Of a DNA stretch of 64,000 bases, positions 8,892 through 19,487 are shown one piece after another. This DNA comes from Pseudomonas gingeri. Lineage in GTDB: Bacteria; Pseudomonadota; Gammaproteobacteria; Pseudomonadales; Pseudomonadaceae. Numbering within the stretch: the stretch's first letter is position 1; every line of letters starts with the position of its first letter. A program made the position numbers and the translations under genes. The stretch spans positions 186,001-250,000 of the forward strand of contig NZ_JACAPR010000010.1 of NCBI RefSeq assembly GCF_013385635.1, read 5' to 3'. Under the pieces are notes generated by a model. The model saw only the letters and a program-made list of their open reading frames with translations, was not told the DNA's origin and ran no database searches.

Positions 8892-9292
8892 GCACGAACC
8901 AGTTTTTCCAGCGCCGCATCGGCCAGGAACGACGATCGGCTCTTGATCTGGTGATCGCGTACATAACGGTCGATGCGCTGGATCACGAAACCGGGAAGGG
9001 TGACGTTGACCTTCTCGGTCTTGCCCAGATAGGGCGATATATCCAGCTCCAGCATGCCCCAGCCCATATCGGCGAAGTCGGGGTTCTTCCGGTGCGAAAG
9101 CGACGAGGAGGGCATGGGGATCGGTTGTCCGTCCGACGCGATTTCCTCGAGCATTATATGGGCGACCTCGATGGCGGCATTATAAGCCTCCTCAAAAGTG
9201 TCGCCGGCAGTCACGGCGCCGGGAATATCCGGAACCTGGATGCCAATGGCGGTGTGTTCATCACCCCATTCAATGGCGATGGGATATTGCAT
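8888..9292 (-). CDS. hicB: HicB-family antitoxin
   Basis: A 134-residue antitoxin of a type II system. The N-terminal half is the degenerate RNase-H-like HicB fold (MQYPIAIEW through DTFEEAYNAAIEVAHIMLEE). The C-terminal part (about 95-134) is a ribbon-helix-helix DNA-binding domain (VNVTLPGFVIQRIDRYV) expected to autoregulate the operon. ATG 9292 follows AGGAG by a few nt; an upstream ATG at 9319 would overlap the toxin gene. Located 3' of hicA, the usual toxin-first order. Confidence 0.93.
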   Translation of the reverse strand: MQYPIAIEWGDEHTAIGIQVPDIPGAVTAGDTFEEAYNAAIEVAHIMLEEIASDGQPIPMPSSSLSHRKNPDFADMGWGMLELDISPYLGKTEKVNVTLPGFVIQRIDRYVRDHQIKSRSSFLADAALEKLVRA

Positions 9293-9315
9293 GAGCTCCT
9301 CCTTCGTAACTGGGT

Positions 9316-9498
9316 TCATAGCAGGCCCGCCCGTTTTCTGATGCTTCTGATAGTTCCGAGTGGCAGATCCTTCTTGGGATGTGGCACGGGAATCGAATGA
9401 GGGTTGGTGCTGTGAACGAACACATGATGACTACCCTTGATTCGTTGCAGCATCCAGCCGGCGGCCTCCAGTTCGGCGATCAAATCCCTGCTCTTCAC
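9316..9498 (-). CDS. hicA: HicA mRNA interferase toxin
   Basis: A 60-residue dsRBD-like ribonuclease toxin that cleaves mRNA ribosome-independently. The fold motifs DLIAELEAAGW and GSHHVF (catalytic His near residue 24) are intact, as is the C-terminal PLGTIRSIRKRAGL. First gene of the hicAB pair, 23 nt from the antitoxin start. It looks functional. The pair sits between core genes and may have been acquired independently. Confidence 0.93.
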   Translation of the reverse strand: MKSRDLIAELEAAGWMLQRIKGSHHVFVHSTNPHSIPVPHPKKDLPLGTIRSIRKRAGLL

Positions 9499-9736
9499 CT
9501 ATGACTCCTTTTTCGGGTATGTCAGGGAAGCCTAGCTGTTGCTCTATCAGACATCGGTTTTAAAGGTGTGTCTAGAGTTATCTTTTTGAGGGGCGTGCCG
9601 TTCGTCACGTAGTGGGTGAGACGATCCCAAAACCCTGCTGTTCAGCCCATTTTCTTCTAAGCCCATCCCTCTTATGCCTGAGCGTCCCCGGGGCAGGCCT
9701 TTTATCGGGTCAATACAAAGCTTGCTAACAATTACT

Positions 9737-9764
9737 TTGACATTCGCTGCCTAAGCAGTAATAT
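9737..9764 (+). promoter_or_regulatory. Promoter of the emrR-like operon
   Basis: TTGACA (9737-9742), a 16-nt spacer and TAATAT (9759-9764). A palindromic operator fills the spacer. The rest of the 9499-9736 gap shows nothing I can name. Confidence 0.7.
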
Positions 9765-9788
9765 CCATCCAACTCTCTGCCTAGGCAG
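9747..9788. promoter_or_regulatory. Twin palindromic operators for the MarR-type regulator
   Basis: CTGCCTAAGCAG (9747-9758) and CTGCCTAGGCAG (9777-9788) are near-identical dyads exactly 30 bp apart, about three helical turns. The first lies between the -35 and -10 elements, the second just downstream of the start of transcription. This is the expected arrangement for repression by a MarR-family dimer. Confidence 0.75.
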
Positions 9789-9804
9789 CTTTCCTGGTGA
9801 CCCT

Positions 9805-10287
9805 ATGAAGCATTTCTTGCCGGACGACTTCCACAACTGCCATCTCGGTCTGCTGCTCGGCCGCGCGGCCTTGCTCAAGGATCGGATCATCGACACCCAC
9901 ATGGTCCCGTACGGCATCACCGCCGCGCAGTTCAAGGTGCTGATCATCATGGCCCAGTTCGGTGTCGATTCGCCGGCCGAACTGTGCCGCCACCTGTCCC
10001 TGGACAGCGGCTCGATGACACGGATGCTCGACCGTCTCGAACAGAAGGATTTGCTCGCCCGGCAACGCTCCGAGGGCGACCGCCGCCAGGTTCGGCTGGT
10101 GCTGACGGCGCAAGGACAGGAACTCGCGGACCGGCTGCCGGAGATCGGTGCCGATGCGATGAACGAACTGGCGGGAGCGATTACCCGGGAGGAGTTGCAG
10201 ACCCTGGAAAATATTCTCAAGAAGGTTTTGCTGGCAGCCGGTGATTCGATCATCGAGTTGCGGCTGGGTGGTAAAAATGAACAGTAA
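9805..10287 (+). CDS. MarR-family transcriptional regulator of the efflux operon
   Basis: A 160-residue dimeric winged-helix repressor. The helix-turn-helix is around residues 50-80 (DSPAELCRHLSLDSGSMTRM), followed by the wing with LLARQRSEGDRRQ, typical of MarR/EmrR proteins. It is first in the operon with the three efflux components and overlaps the next gene by 11 nt. Paired palindromes in its own promoter imply autorepression relieved by small lipophilic or phenolic compounds, as for EmrR. The inducer cannot be read from sequence. Confidence 0.92.
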   Translation: MKHFLPDDFHNCHLGLLLGRAALLKDRIIDTHMVPYGITAAQFKVLIIMAQFGVDSPAELCRHLSLDSGSMTRMLDRLEQKDLLARQRSEGDRRQVRLVLTAQGQELADRLPEIGADAMNELAGAITREELQTLENILKKVLLAAGDSIIELRLGGKNEQ

Positions 10288-11746
10288 AACCTTGCGTGGC
10301 GGTTTGAGTCTGGTGTTCCTGGCGATGGCCCTGGCGGGCTGTGCCAGTTACCAGGGACTGACGACTTCGGGTGTCAGCCTCGAGGCGAAAAACCTCAAGG
10401 CCGAGCAATCCCTCAAGGGCATCACCCTGTCGCCGGCGGCCTGGCCCAGCAGCGACTGGTGGAAGAGCCTCGGCGATCCGCAACTTGACGGCCTGATCCG
10501 CGAAGCCCTGCGCGACAGCCCGGACATGCAGATTGCCAGTGCCCGGACTCACCAGGCGACCGCTGCGGCCTATGCCGCCGATGCCGCGCGCCTGCCGACC
10601 CTGGACGCCAGCGCCGGTGTCAGTCGTTCGCGTCTGGCACGGGACCAGGACCCGAGCGGGCAGGGTGGCACCTACGATACCGTGCGCAAGGCGGGTCTCG
10701 ACTTCAACTACACTTTCGATCTCTGGGGTGGGCAGCGGGATGCCTGGGAGGCCGCACTCGGCCAGGCCCGGGCCGCCGAAGTCGACCAGCAGGCGGCACG
10801 CCTGACCCTGTCCGCGGATGTCGCCCGGGCCTACAGCAACCTGGGCGAGGCACATATCGTCCATGACCTGGCCAACGACGATCTCAAGCGCACCCGGCAG
10901 TTGCTCGAACTCGGCCAGCGTCGCCTGAATGCCGGGATCGACAGCCATTATCAGTACCAGCAAACCGAAAGCCTGGCCGCCAGTTCCGAAGAGCAGGTGA
11001 TCGACGCCCGCAGGAAATTGCAGAGTGCCAAGGTCGCCCTGGCCGTGCTGCTGGGCAAGGGCCCGGATCGCGGCAATGAAATTGCCCGGCCGAAGATCCT
11101 TCAGCCCGGCGCGGTCGCCCTGCCGTCGACCTTGCCGGCGGAGCTGCTGGGACGGCGTCCCGATCTGGTGGCGGCGCGCTGGCGTGTCGAAGCCGCGAGC
11201 AAGGATATTGCTGCCGGCAAGACCCGTTTCTACCCGAACCTCAACCTGAGTGCCGCGGCCGGTACCGAATCCCTGCTGGGCGATGCACTGTTCGGTTCGG
11301 CCAGCCGTTTCTTCAGTATCGCCCCGACGGTTTCGCTGCCGATCTTCGACGGCGGCCGCCTGCGCGCCGGCCTTGATGCCAAGGACGCCGATTACGACCT
11401 GGCGGTGGCGCAGTACAACAAGAGCCTGGTCAAGGCACTCGGTGATGTCAGTGACACGATCCAGCAGTTGCGGGCCATGGGCCAGCAGGTCGTCGCCCAG
11501 CAGCACGCGGCCGATATCGCCCAGGAATCCTACAACACCGTGGTCCAGCGTTACGGCTCGGGCATCGGCAACTACCTGGATGTGCTCACCATCGAGCAGA
11601 CCCTGTTGCAGTCCCAGCGCCAGCTGGCGGACCTGAATGCCCAGCAGATCGATCTTTCCATTCAACTGATGCAGGCCCTGGGCGGCGGATTCCACGTCGA
11701 GAACATTGCCTCGAACACAGCAAACCCGGCCGCACAGCCCCATTAA
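10277..11746 (+). CDS. Outer-membrane efflux lipoprotein (NodT/OprM family)
   Basis: A 489-residue TolC-like channel anchored as a lipoprotein. The signal peptide ends in the lipobox LAGC (Cys near residue 21). Two OEP repeats follow, with the coiled-coil helical hairpins expected for the periplasmic tunnel (about 60-250 and 270-475). ATG 10277 is chosen because it gives a proper lipoprotein signal peptide; the upstream start at 10241 would bury it. Works with the following HlyD and DHA2 proteins as a tripartite exporter. Confidence 0.93.
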   Translation: MNSKTLRGGLSLVFLAMALAGCASYQGLTTSGVSLEAKNLKAEQSLKGITLSPAAWPSSDWWKSLGDPQLDGLIREALRDSPDMQIASARTHQATAAAYAADAARLPTLDASAGVSRSRLARDQDPSGQGGTYDTVRKAGLDFNYTFDLWGGQRDAWEAALGQARAAEVDQQAARLTLSADVARAYSNLGEAHIVHDLANDDLKRTRQLLELGQRRLNAGIDSHYQYQQTESLAASSEEQVIDARRKLQSAKVALAVLLGKGPDRGNEIARPKILQPGAVALPSTLPAELLGRRPDLVAARWRVEAASKDIAAGKTRFYPNLNLSAAAGTESLLGDALFGSASRFFSIAPTVSLPIFDGGRLRAGLDAKDADYDLAVAQYNKSLVKALGDVSDTIQQLRAMGQQVVAQQHAADIAQESYNTVVQRYGSGIGNYLDVLTIEQTLLQSQRQLADLNAQQIDLSIQLMQALGGGFHVENIASNTANPAAQPH

Positions 11747-11761
11747 TTCAAGGTACTTGCC

Positions 11762-12964
11762 ATGGCTACCCCTGCCGAAACAAACGCTGTTGAAAACGCC
11801 CCTGATACCGGCAACTCCGGCAAACGCAAGGTCATGCTCTCGGTGCTCGCCCTGTTGGTGATCGTCGGTGGCCTGGCCGTCTGGGGCTGGCATGAGTTCT
11901 ACGGACGCTGGAGCGAAAGCACCGACGATGCCTACGTCAACGGCAACGTGGTGGAAATCACCCCGCTGGTCACCGGTACGGTGGTGAGTATCGGTGCCGA
12001 CGACGGCGATCTGGTCCACGCCGGCCAGGTGCTGCTGAACTTCGACCCGAGCGATGCCCAGGTCGGCCTGCAAAGTGCCGAGGCCAATCTGGCCAAGACC
12101 GTGCGCCAGGTTCGTGGCCTGTATAGCAATGTCGATGGTATGAAGGCCCAGGTCGTCGCGCAGCAGGCTGCCGTGCAGAAAGCCCAGGACAACTTCACCC
12201 GCCGTAAGAACCTCGCTGCCGGCGGGGCGATCTCCCAGGAAGAGCTGTCCCATGCCCGTGATGACCTGACCTCGGCCCTGAGCGCCCTGAGCAATGCCCA
12301 GCAGCAACTCAACACCATCAATGCGCTGGTGGACGATACGGTGGTGTCCAATCACCCCGATGTCAAAGCCGCGGCCGCCCAACTGCGTCAGGCCTACCTG
12401 GCGAACGCCCGGACCACCCTGATCGCGCCGGTGACCGGTTATGTCGCCAAGCGCACCGTGCAACTCGGCCAGCGTGTCCAGCCGGGGACCGCGCTGATGG
12501 CGGTGATTCCGCTGGACCAGTTGTGGATCGATGCCAACTTCAAGGAAACCCAGCTGCAACAGATGCGTATCGGCCAGCCCGTGGATATCGAGGCCGACCT
12601 GTACGGCAGTGATGTGAAGTACAGCGGTACCATCGACAGCCTCGGCGCCGGTACCGGCAGTGCCTTTGCCCTGTTGCCGGCGCAGAACGCCACCGGCAAC
12701 TGGATCAAGATCGTCCAGCGCGTACCGGTGCGGATTCATATCAACGCCGAAGAACTGGCCAAGCACCCGCTGCGGGTCGGGCTGTCGACCCAGGTCGAAG
12801 TCAATCTGCATGACCAGAGTGGTCCGGTGCTGGCCCAGCAACCGCCGCAAAAGGCCTCGTTCACCACCAACGTCTACCAGCAGCAACTGGCGGATGCCGA
12901 TGCGGTGATTACCCGGTTGATCCATGAAAACAGCGCCGCGACGACCAAAACCGCGCAACGCTGA
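11762..12964 (+). CDS. HlyD/EmrA-family membrane fusion protein
   Basis: A 400-residue periplasmic adaptor. One N-terminal membrane helix (about 22-43, VMLSVLALLVIVGGLAVWGW) is followed by the lipoyl half-motif, a long coiled-coil hairpin (about 95-195), the second lipoyl half and a beta-barrel domain. The STDDAYVNGN segment right after the helix is characteristic of EmrA/FusE adaptors that partner DHA2 pumps. Starts 15 nt after the outer-membrane gene in the same operon. Confidence 0.94.
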   Translation: MATPAETNAVENAPDTGNSGKRKVMLSVLALLVIVGGLAVWGWHEFYGRWSESTDDAYVNGNVVEITPLVTGTVVSIGADDGDLVHAGQVLLNFDPSDAQVGLQSAEANLAKTVRQVRGLYSNVDGMKAQVVAQQAAVQKAQDNFTRRKNLAAGGAISQEELSHARDDLTSALSALSNAQQQLNTINALVDDTVVSNHPDVKAAAAQLRQAYLANARTTLIAPVTGYVAKRTVQLGQRVQPGTALMAVIPLDQLWIDANFKETQLQQMRIGQPVDIEADLYGSDVKYSGTIDSLGAGTGSAFALLPAQNATGNWIKIVQRVPVRIHINAEELAKHPLRVGLSTQVEVNLHDQSGPVLAQQPPQKASFTTNVYQQQLADADAVITRLIHENSAATTKTAQR

Positions 12965-13027
12965 GTCGCCAATCCCCGGCTGCGACCCTGGTGGTCGCAG
13001 CACCTGCCTCGTTCCAAAGGATTCGCG

Positions 13028-14557
13028 ATGAGTTCGAACGCGTCTTTTACCCCGCCCAGTCTTTTGCTCAGTACCATCGGCCTGTCGCTGGCGACCTTCA
13101 TGCAGGTGCTCGATACCACCATCGCCAACGTTGCGCTGCCGACCATTTCCGGCAACCTGGGGGTGAGTTCGGAGCAGGGCACCTGGGTCATCACCTCCTT
13201 TGCCGTGAGCAACGCGATTGCCCTGCCGCTGACCGGCTGGCTGAGCCGGCGTTTCGGCGAGGTGAAGCTATTTATCTGGGCCACGCTGCTGTTTGTGCTG
13301 GCCTCGTTTCTCTGTGGCATTTCCACGTCGATGCCCGAACTGGTGGGCTTCCGGGTCGTCCAGGGCCTGGTGGCCGGGCCGTTGTACCCGATGACCCAGA
13401 CGCTGTTGATTGCCGTGTATCCGCCGGCGAGGCGCGGCATGGCCCTGGCGTTGCTGGCGATGGTCACGGTGGTCGCGCCCATTGCCGGGCCGATTCTCGG
13501 TGGCTGGATCACCGACAGCTACAGCTGGCCGTGGATCTTCTTCATCAACGTGCCGATCGGCATCTTCGCCACCATGATCGTGCGCCAGCAGCTCAAGGCG
13601 CGTCCGGTGGTGACCAGTCGCCAGCCGATGGACTATGTCGGCTTGCTGACCCTGATCATTGGCGTCGGCGCGTTACAGGTGATCCTCGACAAGGGTAACG
13701 ACCTGGACTGGTTCGAGTCGAACTTCATCATTATCGGTGCGGTGATCTCGGTGATCGCCCTGGCGGCCTTCGTGATCTGGGAGATGACCGACAAGCATCC
13801 TGTTGTCAACCTGCGCCTGTTTGCCTACCGCAACTTCCGGATCGGCACCATTGTCTTGATCCTGGGCTATGCCGGGTTCTTCGGCATCAACCTGATCCTG
13901 CCCCAGTGGCTGCAGACCCAGATGGGCTACACCGCGACCTGGGCCGGGCTGGCGGTGGCGCCGATCGGTATCCTGCCGGTATTGATGTCACCTTTTGTCG
14001 GCAAATACGCCAACAAGGTCGACCTGCGCCTGCTGGCGGGGATTGCGTTTCTGGCGATGGGGCTGAGCTGCTTTATGCGGGCCGGCTTCACCAATGAGGT
14101 GGACTTCCAGCACATAGCCCTGGTGCAGTTGTTCATGGGCATCGGCGTGGCACTGTTCTTCATGCCGACCCTGAGCATCCTGATGTCGGACCTGCCGCCG
14201 CAGCAGATCGCCGACGGTGCCGGCCTGGCCACGTTCCTGCGTACCCTCGGGGGCAGCTTCGCGGCGTCGCTGACCACCTGGATCTGGATTCGTCGCGCCG
14301 ACCAGCACCATGCCTACCTGAGTGAAAGCATGACCCCATTCGATCCGGCGACCCGCAGTGCCCTGGACAACCTCGGTGGGGCGGGCAGCCAGGCCTATGG
14401 TCGGCTGGACCAGATCCTCACCAGCCAGGCGTACATGCTCTCCACCGTGGATTATTTCACGCTGTTGGGTTGGGGGTTCATGGGCTTGATGCTGCTGGTG
14501 TGGCTGGCCAAGCCGCCGTTCGCGGCCAAGGCCGGGCCCGCGGCGGCGGGACACTGA
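13028..14557 (+). CDS. DHA2-family MFS drug exporter (EmrB/QacA-like, 14 TM)
   Basis: A 509-residue proton-driven inner-membrane antiporter with about 14 hydrophobic segments. Motifs of drug:H+ antiporters are visible: LDTTIANVALPTI in the first helix (motif D1), the GWLSRRFGEVKLF loop (motif A, about 73-85) and the motif C-like VAPIAGPILGGWI. Last gene of the emrR-like operon; it exports hydrophobic toxins or host phenolics through the adaptor and outer-membrane channel. Substrate unknown. Confidence 0.94.
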   Translation: MSSNASFTPPSLLLSTIGLSLATFMQVLDTTIANVALPTISGNLGVSSEQGTWVITSFAVSNAIALPLTGWLSRRFGEVKLFIWATLLFVLASFLCGISTSMPELVGFRVVQGLVAGPLYPMTQTLLIAVYPPARRGMALALLAMVTVVAPIAGPILGGWITDSYSWPWIFFINVPIGIFATMIVRQQLKARPVVTSRQPMDYVGLLTLIIGVGALQVILDKGNDLDWFESNFIIIGAVISVIALAAFVIWEMTDKHPVVNLRLFAYRNFRIGTIVLILGYAGFFGINLILPQWLQTQMGYTATWAGLAVAPIGILPVLMSPFVGKYANKVDLRLLAGIAFLAMGLSCFMRAGFTNEVDFQHIALVQLFMGIGVALFFMPTLSILMSDLPPQQIADGAGLATFLRTLGGSFAASLTTWIWIRRADQHHAYLSESMTPFDPATRSALDNLGGAGSQAYGRLDQILTSQAYMLSTVDYFTLLGWGFMGLMLLVWLAKPPFAAKAGPAAAGH

Positions 14558-14595
14558 CGGCGAGGTACTGCGGGGCACTGGGGCGAGTTACTCAT

Positions 14596-14726
14596 GTGGC
14601 GAGGGGGCTTGCCCCCGCTGGGGCGCGCAGCGGCCCTAAAGCCCGTCACCGCGTCGTAATGGACAGAACGAGGTGGTCGGTTTTACGGCTGCTGCGCAGC
14701 CGAGCGGGGGCAAGCCCCCTCGCCAC
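14596..14726. repeat. REPIN-type inverted repeat
   Basis: GTGGCGAGGGGGCTTGCCCC at 14596 is mirrored by GGGGCAAGCCCCCTCGCCAC ending at 14726, around a roughly 90-nt centre. A second REP class, common in the P. fluorescens group, lies between the convergent efflux and lpxH genes. Confidence 0.9.
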
Positions 14727-14740
14727 AAGGGATTCTGTTC

Positions 14741-15472
14741 TCAGGCTGACGGCATGAAATCGAAAGGCGCCAACTGGAACCCCTGCTCATCCACCTGCAA
14801 GGCCCAGCCCTGGCGATCCCAATCCCCCAGCACGATGCGTTTCGCCGCCTGCGCGCCGAGTTGCAGCTTGTGGATGGCGGGGCGGTGGGTATGCCCATGG
14901 ATCAGGGTGTGCACGCCATACTGTTGCATGATCCGCGGGATTTCCTCGGGGGTCACGTCAACGATGTCGTTGGCTTTCATGCGGGTCTGGGCACGGCTTT
15001 CGCTGCGCAACTTGCGGGCCAGCCTGTGCCGGGTGCGCAGTGGCAGGTGCCGCAGGATAAACAGCGTGAGCGGATTGCGCAGGTAGCGCCGCAGGCGCAT
15101 GTAGGCTTCGTCGCGGGTACACAGGCTGTCGCCGTGCATCAGCAGCACCGGTTCGCCATTCATCTGCACCACGCTCGGATCTTTCAGCAGGGTGGCTCCG
15201 GCGGCCTTGCAAAAAGCCGTGCCGAGCAGGAAATCGCGATTGCCGTGCATCAGGAAAATCGGGGTGCCGCCATCGCTGACCTCGCGCAATGCGGCGCAGA
15301 TCGAACGCTGGAACGGGCTCATGGCATCGTCGCCGATCCAGGCTTCGAAGAAGTCGCCGAGGATGTACAACGCTTGTGCCGAACGGGCGCGCCCGGCGAG
15401 GAAATCCAGAAACGCCCGGGTGATGTCCGGGCGCTCCTCTTCCAGATGTAAATCTGAAATCAGCAGTATCAC
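14741..15472 (-). CDS. lpxH: UDP-2,3-diacylglucosamine diphosphatase LpxH
   Basis: Peripheral inner-membrane metallophosphoesterase of lipid A biosynthesis, cleaving UDP-2,3-diacylglucosamine to lipid X and UMP. 243 residues, standard length. Calcineurin-like metal ligands are visible: Asp7 and His9 (SDLHL), Asp40 (LGDFFE), Asn78 (HGNRDF), and the later LMHGDS and IHGHTHRP. Overlaps the ppiB stop by 4 nt, forming the ppiB-lpxH pair usual in pseudomonads. Confidence 0.96.
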   Translation of the reverse strand: MILLISDLHLEEERPDITRAFLDFLAGRARSAQALYILGDFFEAWIGDDAMSPFQRSICAALREVSDGGTPIFLMHGNRDFLLGTAFCKAAGATLLKDPSVVQMNGEPVLLMHGDSLCTRDEAYMRLRRYLRNPLTLFILRHLPLRTRHRLARKLRSESRAQTRMKANDIVDVTPEEIPRIMQQYGVHTLIHGHTHRPAIHKLQLGAQAAKRIVLGDWDRQGWALQVDEQGFQLAPFDFMPSA

Positions 15473-15972
15473 TCAACGATCTCGGCTTTCTCGATGATCA
15501 CGTCGTCTGCTGGAACATCCTGGTGGCCGGCTTTCATGGTGGTGGAGACACCCTTGATCTTGTCGACCACGTCGGTGCCTTCAGTCACTTTGCCGAATAC
15601 CGCGTAGCCCCAGCCCTGAGTGGTCTTGGCGCTATGGTTGAGGAAGCTGTTGTCGGCGACGTTGATGAAGAACTGCGCGGACGCCGAGTGCGGCTCCATG
15701 GTGCGGGCCATGGCCACGGTGTACTTCTCGTTCGGCAGGCCGTTGTCGGCTTCGTTCTGGATGCTTGGGCGCTTGTCTTTCTTTTCCTTCATGCCTGGCT
15801 CGAAACCGCCGCCCTGGATCATGAAGTTGCCGATGACGCGGTGGAACACGGTGTTTTCGTAGTGGCCGGCCTTGACGTATTCAACGAAGTTGGCAACGGT
15901 CAGCGGGGCTTTCTCGGCGTTCAGCTCGAGCACGATGTCGCCGTGGTTGGTGGTCAGTTTGACTTGAGTCAT
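15469..15972 (-). CDS. ppiB: Peptidyl-prolyl cis-trans isomerase B (cyclophilin)
   Basis: Cytoplasmic cyclophilin of 167 residues that catalyses proline isomerisation during folding. Family motifs: [15 protein letters not shown] (about 43-57) with the catalytic Arg, then the [13 protein letters not shown] stretch and the [11 protein letters not shown] segment. No signal peptide, so it is the PpiB rather than the PpiA type. Translationally coupled to lpxH. Confidence 0.96.
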   Translation of the reverse strand: MTQVKLTTNHGDIVLELNAEKAPLTVANFVEYVKAGHYENTVFHRVIGNFMIQGGGFEPGMKEKKDKRPSIQNEADNGLPNEKYTVAMARTMEPHSASAQFFINVADNSFLNHSAKTTQGWGYAVFGKVTEGTDVVDKIKGVSTTMKAGHQDVPADDVIIEKAEIVE

Positions 15973-16216
15973 GGTAGCTATCGCTCTATTCAGGGAATTC
16001 TTGGAACTGCGGCGGAGCCCGATAACGGTTCACGCCACAACCTGGCCGGGGAGTTTAACGTGCTCTTCGGGCATTTCGAGGGGTTTTTATCCCGACGGTA
16101 TTAAAAGCAGCCGTTTTCCGGGTGGCCCTGTCAGGGGCTTGACAGGTTCGGCTATGATAGGGGCTTTGATTGACTCGGCCTATCCGGGCCACGCACTTGT
16201 CACGTCCAAGGATCTT

Positions 16217-17914
<1,698 letters not shown>

Positions 17915-17932
17915 TCAGTTAAGGAACGTTTT

Positions 17933-19315
17933 GTGCTAACCATCTACAACACGCTCACCAAGAGCAAAGAAGTCTTCAAGCCGCTGGATGGCAACAAGGT
18001 ACGCATGTATGTCTGCGGGATGACCGTGTACGACTACTGCCACCTGGGCCACGGCCGCAGCATGGTCGCTTTCGACCTGGTGACCCGCTGGCTGCGTTTC
18101 AGCGGTTATGACCTGACCTATGTGCGCAACATCACCGACATTGACGACAAGATCATCAATCGGGCCAACGAGAACGGCGAATCGTTCGAAGCGCTGACCG
18201 AACGCATGATCGCCGCGATGCATGAGGATGAGTCGCGCCTGAACATCCTCAAGCCGGACATGGAGCCACGGGCCACCGATCACATTCCGGGCATGCACGC
18301 CATGATCCAGACCCTGATCGACAAGGGTTACGCCTACGCGCCGGGCAACGGGGACGTGTACTACCGCGTCGGCAAGTTCATGGGCTACGGCAAGTTGTCG
18401 CGCAAGAAGATCGAAGACCTGCGCATCGGTGCGCGGATCGAGGTCGACGAGTCGAAACAGGATCCGCTGGATTTCGTCCTGTGGAAAGCCGCCAAGCCGG
18501 GCGAGCCGAGCTGGGAGTCGCCTTGGGGCGCCGGACGTCCGGGCTGGCATATCGAATGCTCGGTGATGTCCACCTGCTGCCTGGGCGAGACCTTCGACAT
18601 TCATGGCGGCGGCAGCGACCTCGAGTTCCCGCACCATGAAAACGAAATCGCCCAGAGCGAGGCGGCCACCGGCAAGACTTACGCCAATGCCTGGATGCAC
18701 TGCGGCATGATCCGCATCAATGGCGAGAAGATGTCCAAGTCCTTGAACAACTTCTTCACCATTCGCGACGTGCTGGACAAGTACCATCCGGAAGTCGTGC
18801 GTTACCTGCTGGTGTCGAGCCACTATCGCAGCGCGATCAACTATTCGGAAGACAACCTCAAGGATGCCAAGGGCGCCCTGGAGCGTTTCTACCACGCGTT
18901 GAAAGGTCTGCCGAACGTGCCGGCAGCCGGCGGCGAAGCCTTTGTCGAACGTTTTACCCAGGTGATGAACGACGACTTCGGTACGCCGGAAGCCTGTGCG
19001 GTACTGTTCGAGATGGTGCGCGAGATCAATCGCCTGCGCGAGAGCGATCCCGAGGCGGCGGCCGGTCTGGCGGCGCGCTTGAAGGAGCTGGCCAGCGTGC
19101 TCGGTGTCCTGCAGTTGGAGGCCGATGACTTCCTGCGGGCGGGCGCCGAAGGGCGGGTCGATGCGGCGGAAGTCGAAGCCCTGATCCAGGCGCGCCTGGC
19201 AGCGCGAGCCAACAAGGACTGGGCGGAGTCCGACCGTATCCGCGACCAGATCACCGCCATGGGGGTGGTGCTGGAAGACGGCAAGGGCGGCACGACCTGG
19301 CGCGTGGCTGACTGA
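17933..19315 (+). CDS. cysS: Cysteinyl-tRNA synthetase
   Basis: Class I synthetase charging tRNA-Cys, 460 residues. The active-site zinc ligand Cys28 ([17 protein letters not shown]), the HIGH-like HLGH and KMSKSLNN are all present, along with the zinc-site [18 protein letters not shown] 17933 is used, 7 nt after AAGGA. Co-transcribed with glnS. Confidence 0.96.
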   Translation: MLTIYNTLTKSKEVFKPLDGNKVRMYVCGMTVYDYCHLGHGRSMVAFDLVTRWLRFSGYDLTYVRNITDIDDKIINRANENGESFEALTERMIAAMHEDESRLNILKPDMEPRATDHIPGMHAMIQTLIDKGYAYAPGNGDVYYRVGKFMGYGKLSRKKIEDLRIGARIEVDESKQDPLDFVLWKAAKPGEPSWESPWGAGRPGWHIECSVMSTCCLGETFDIHGGGSDLEFPHHENEIAQSEAATGKTYANAWMHCGMIRINGEKMSKSLNNFFTIRDVLDKYHPEVVRYLLVSSHYRSAINYSEDNLKDAKGALERFYHALKGLPNVPAAGGEAFVERFTQVMNDDFGTPEACAVLFEMVREINRLRESDPEAAAGLAARLKELASVLGVLQLEADDFLRAGAEGRVDAAEVEALIQARLAARANKDWAESDRIRDQITAMGVVLEDGKGGTTWRVAD

Positions 19316-19342
19316 GCAATACCTTGAGTTGACCGTTTGGCT

Positions 19343-19428
19343 GATCGTTCCCAGGCTCCGCGTGGGAACGTCGTCCAGGACGCTCTGCGTCCGCCTTTGT
19401 GGGGTCAGCTCAGAGCGTGGGAACGATC
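19343..19428. repeat. Intergenic palindromic repeat
   Basis: GATCGTTCCCA (19343) and TGGGAACGATC (ending 19428) are perfect complements. An inner arm GCTCCGCGTGGGAACG follows the first. The sequence resembles the 'CGTTCCCACGCTCTGCGTGGGAACG' class (given here only as a consensus of short arms) scattered through Pseudomonas genomes. A further short REP-like stem follows at about 19450-19485. Confidence 0.75.
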
Positions 19429-19487
19429 AACGCGGTCCTTGTAGGCGTCGGGCTTGTCCGCGATCACCGCGCAGCGGTGCGATCCTC

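Noticed and set aside
9319..9319. Upstream ATG as hicB start
   Set aside because: It would overlap hicA and lacks a ribosome site; ATG 9292 follows AGGAG.
10250..13003. 917-codon open frame on the minus strand
   Set aside because: Antisense to the efflux operon; product is Gly/Gln/His/Arg rich with no domain, a typical shadow in GC-rich DNA.
16139..16158. TTGACA plus TATGAT as a glnS promoter
   Set aside because: Spacing is only 8 bp; TATGAT may be a -10 with another -35.
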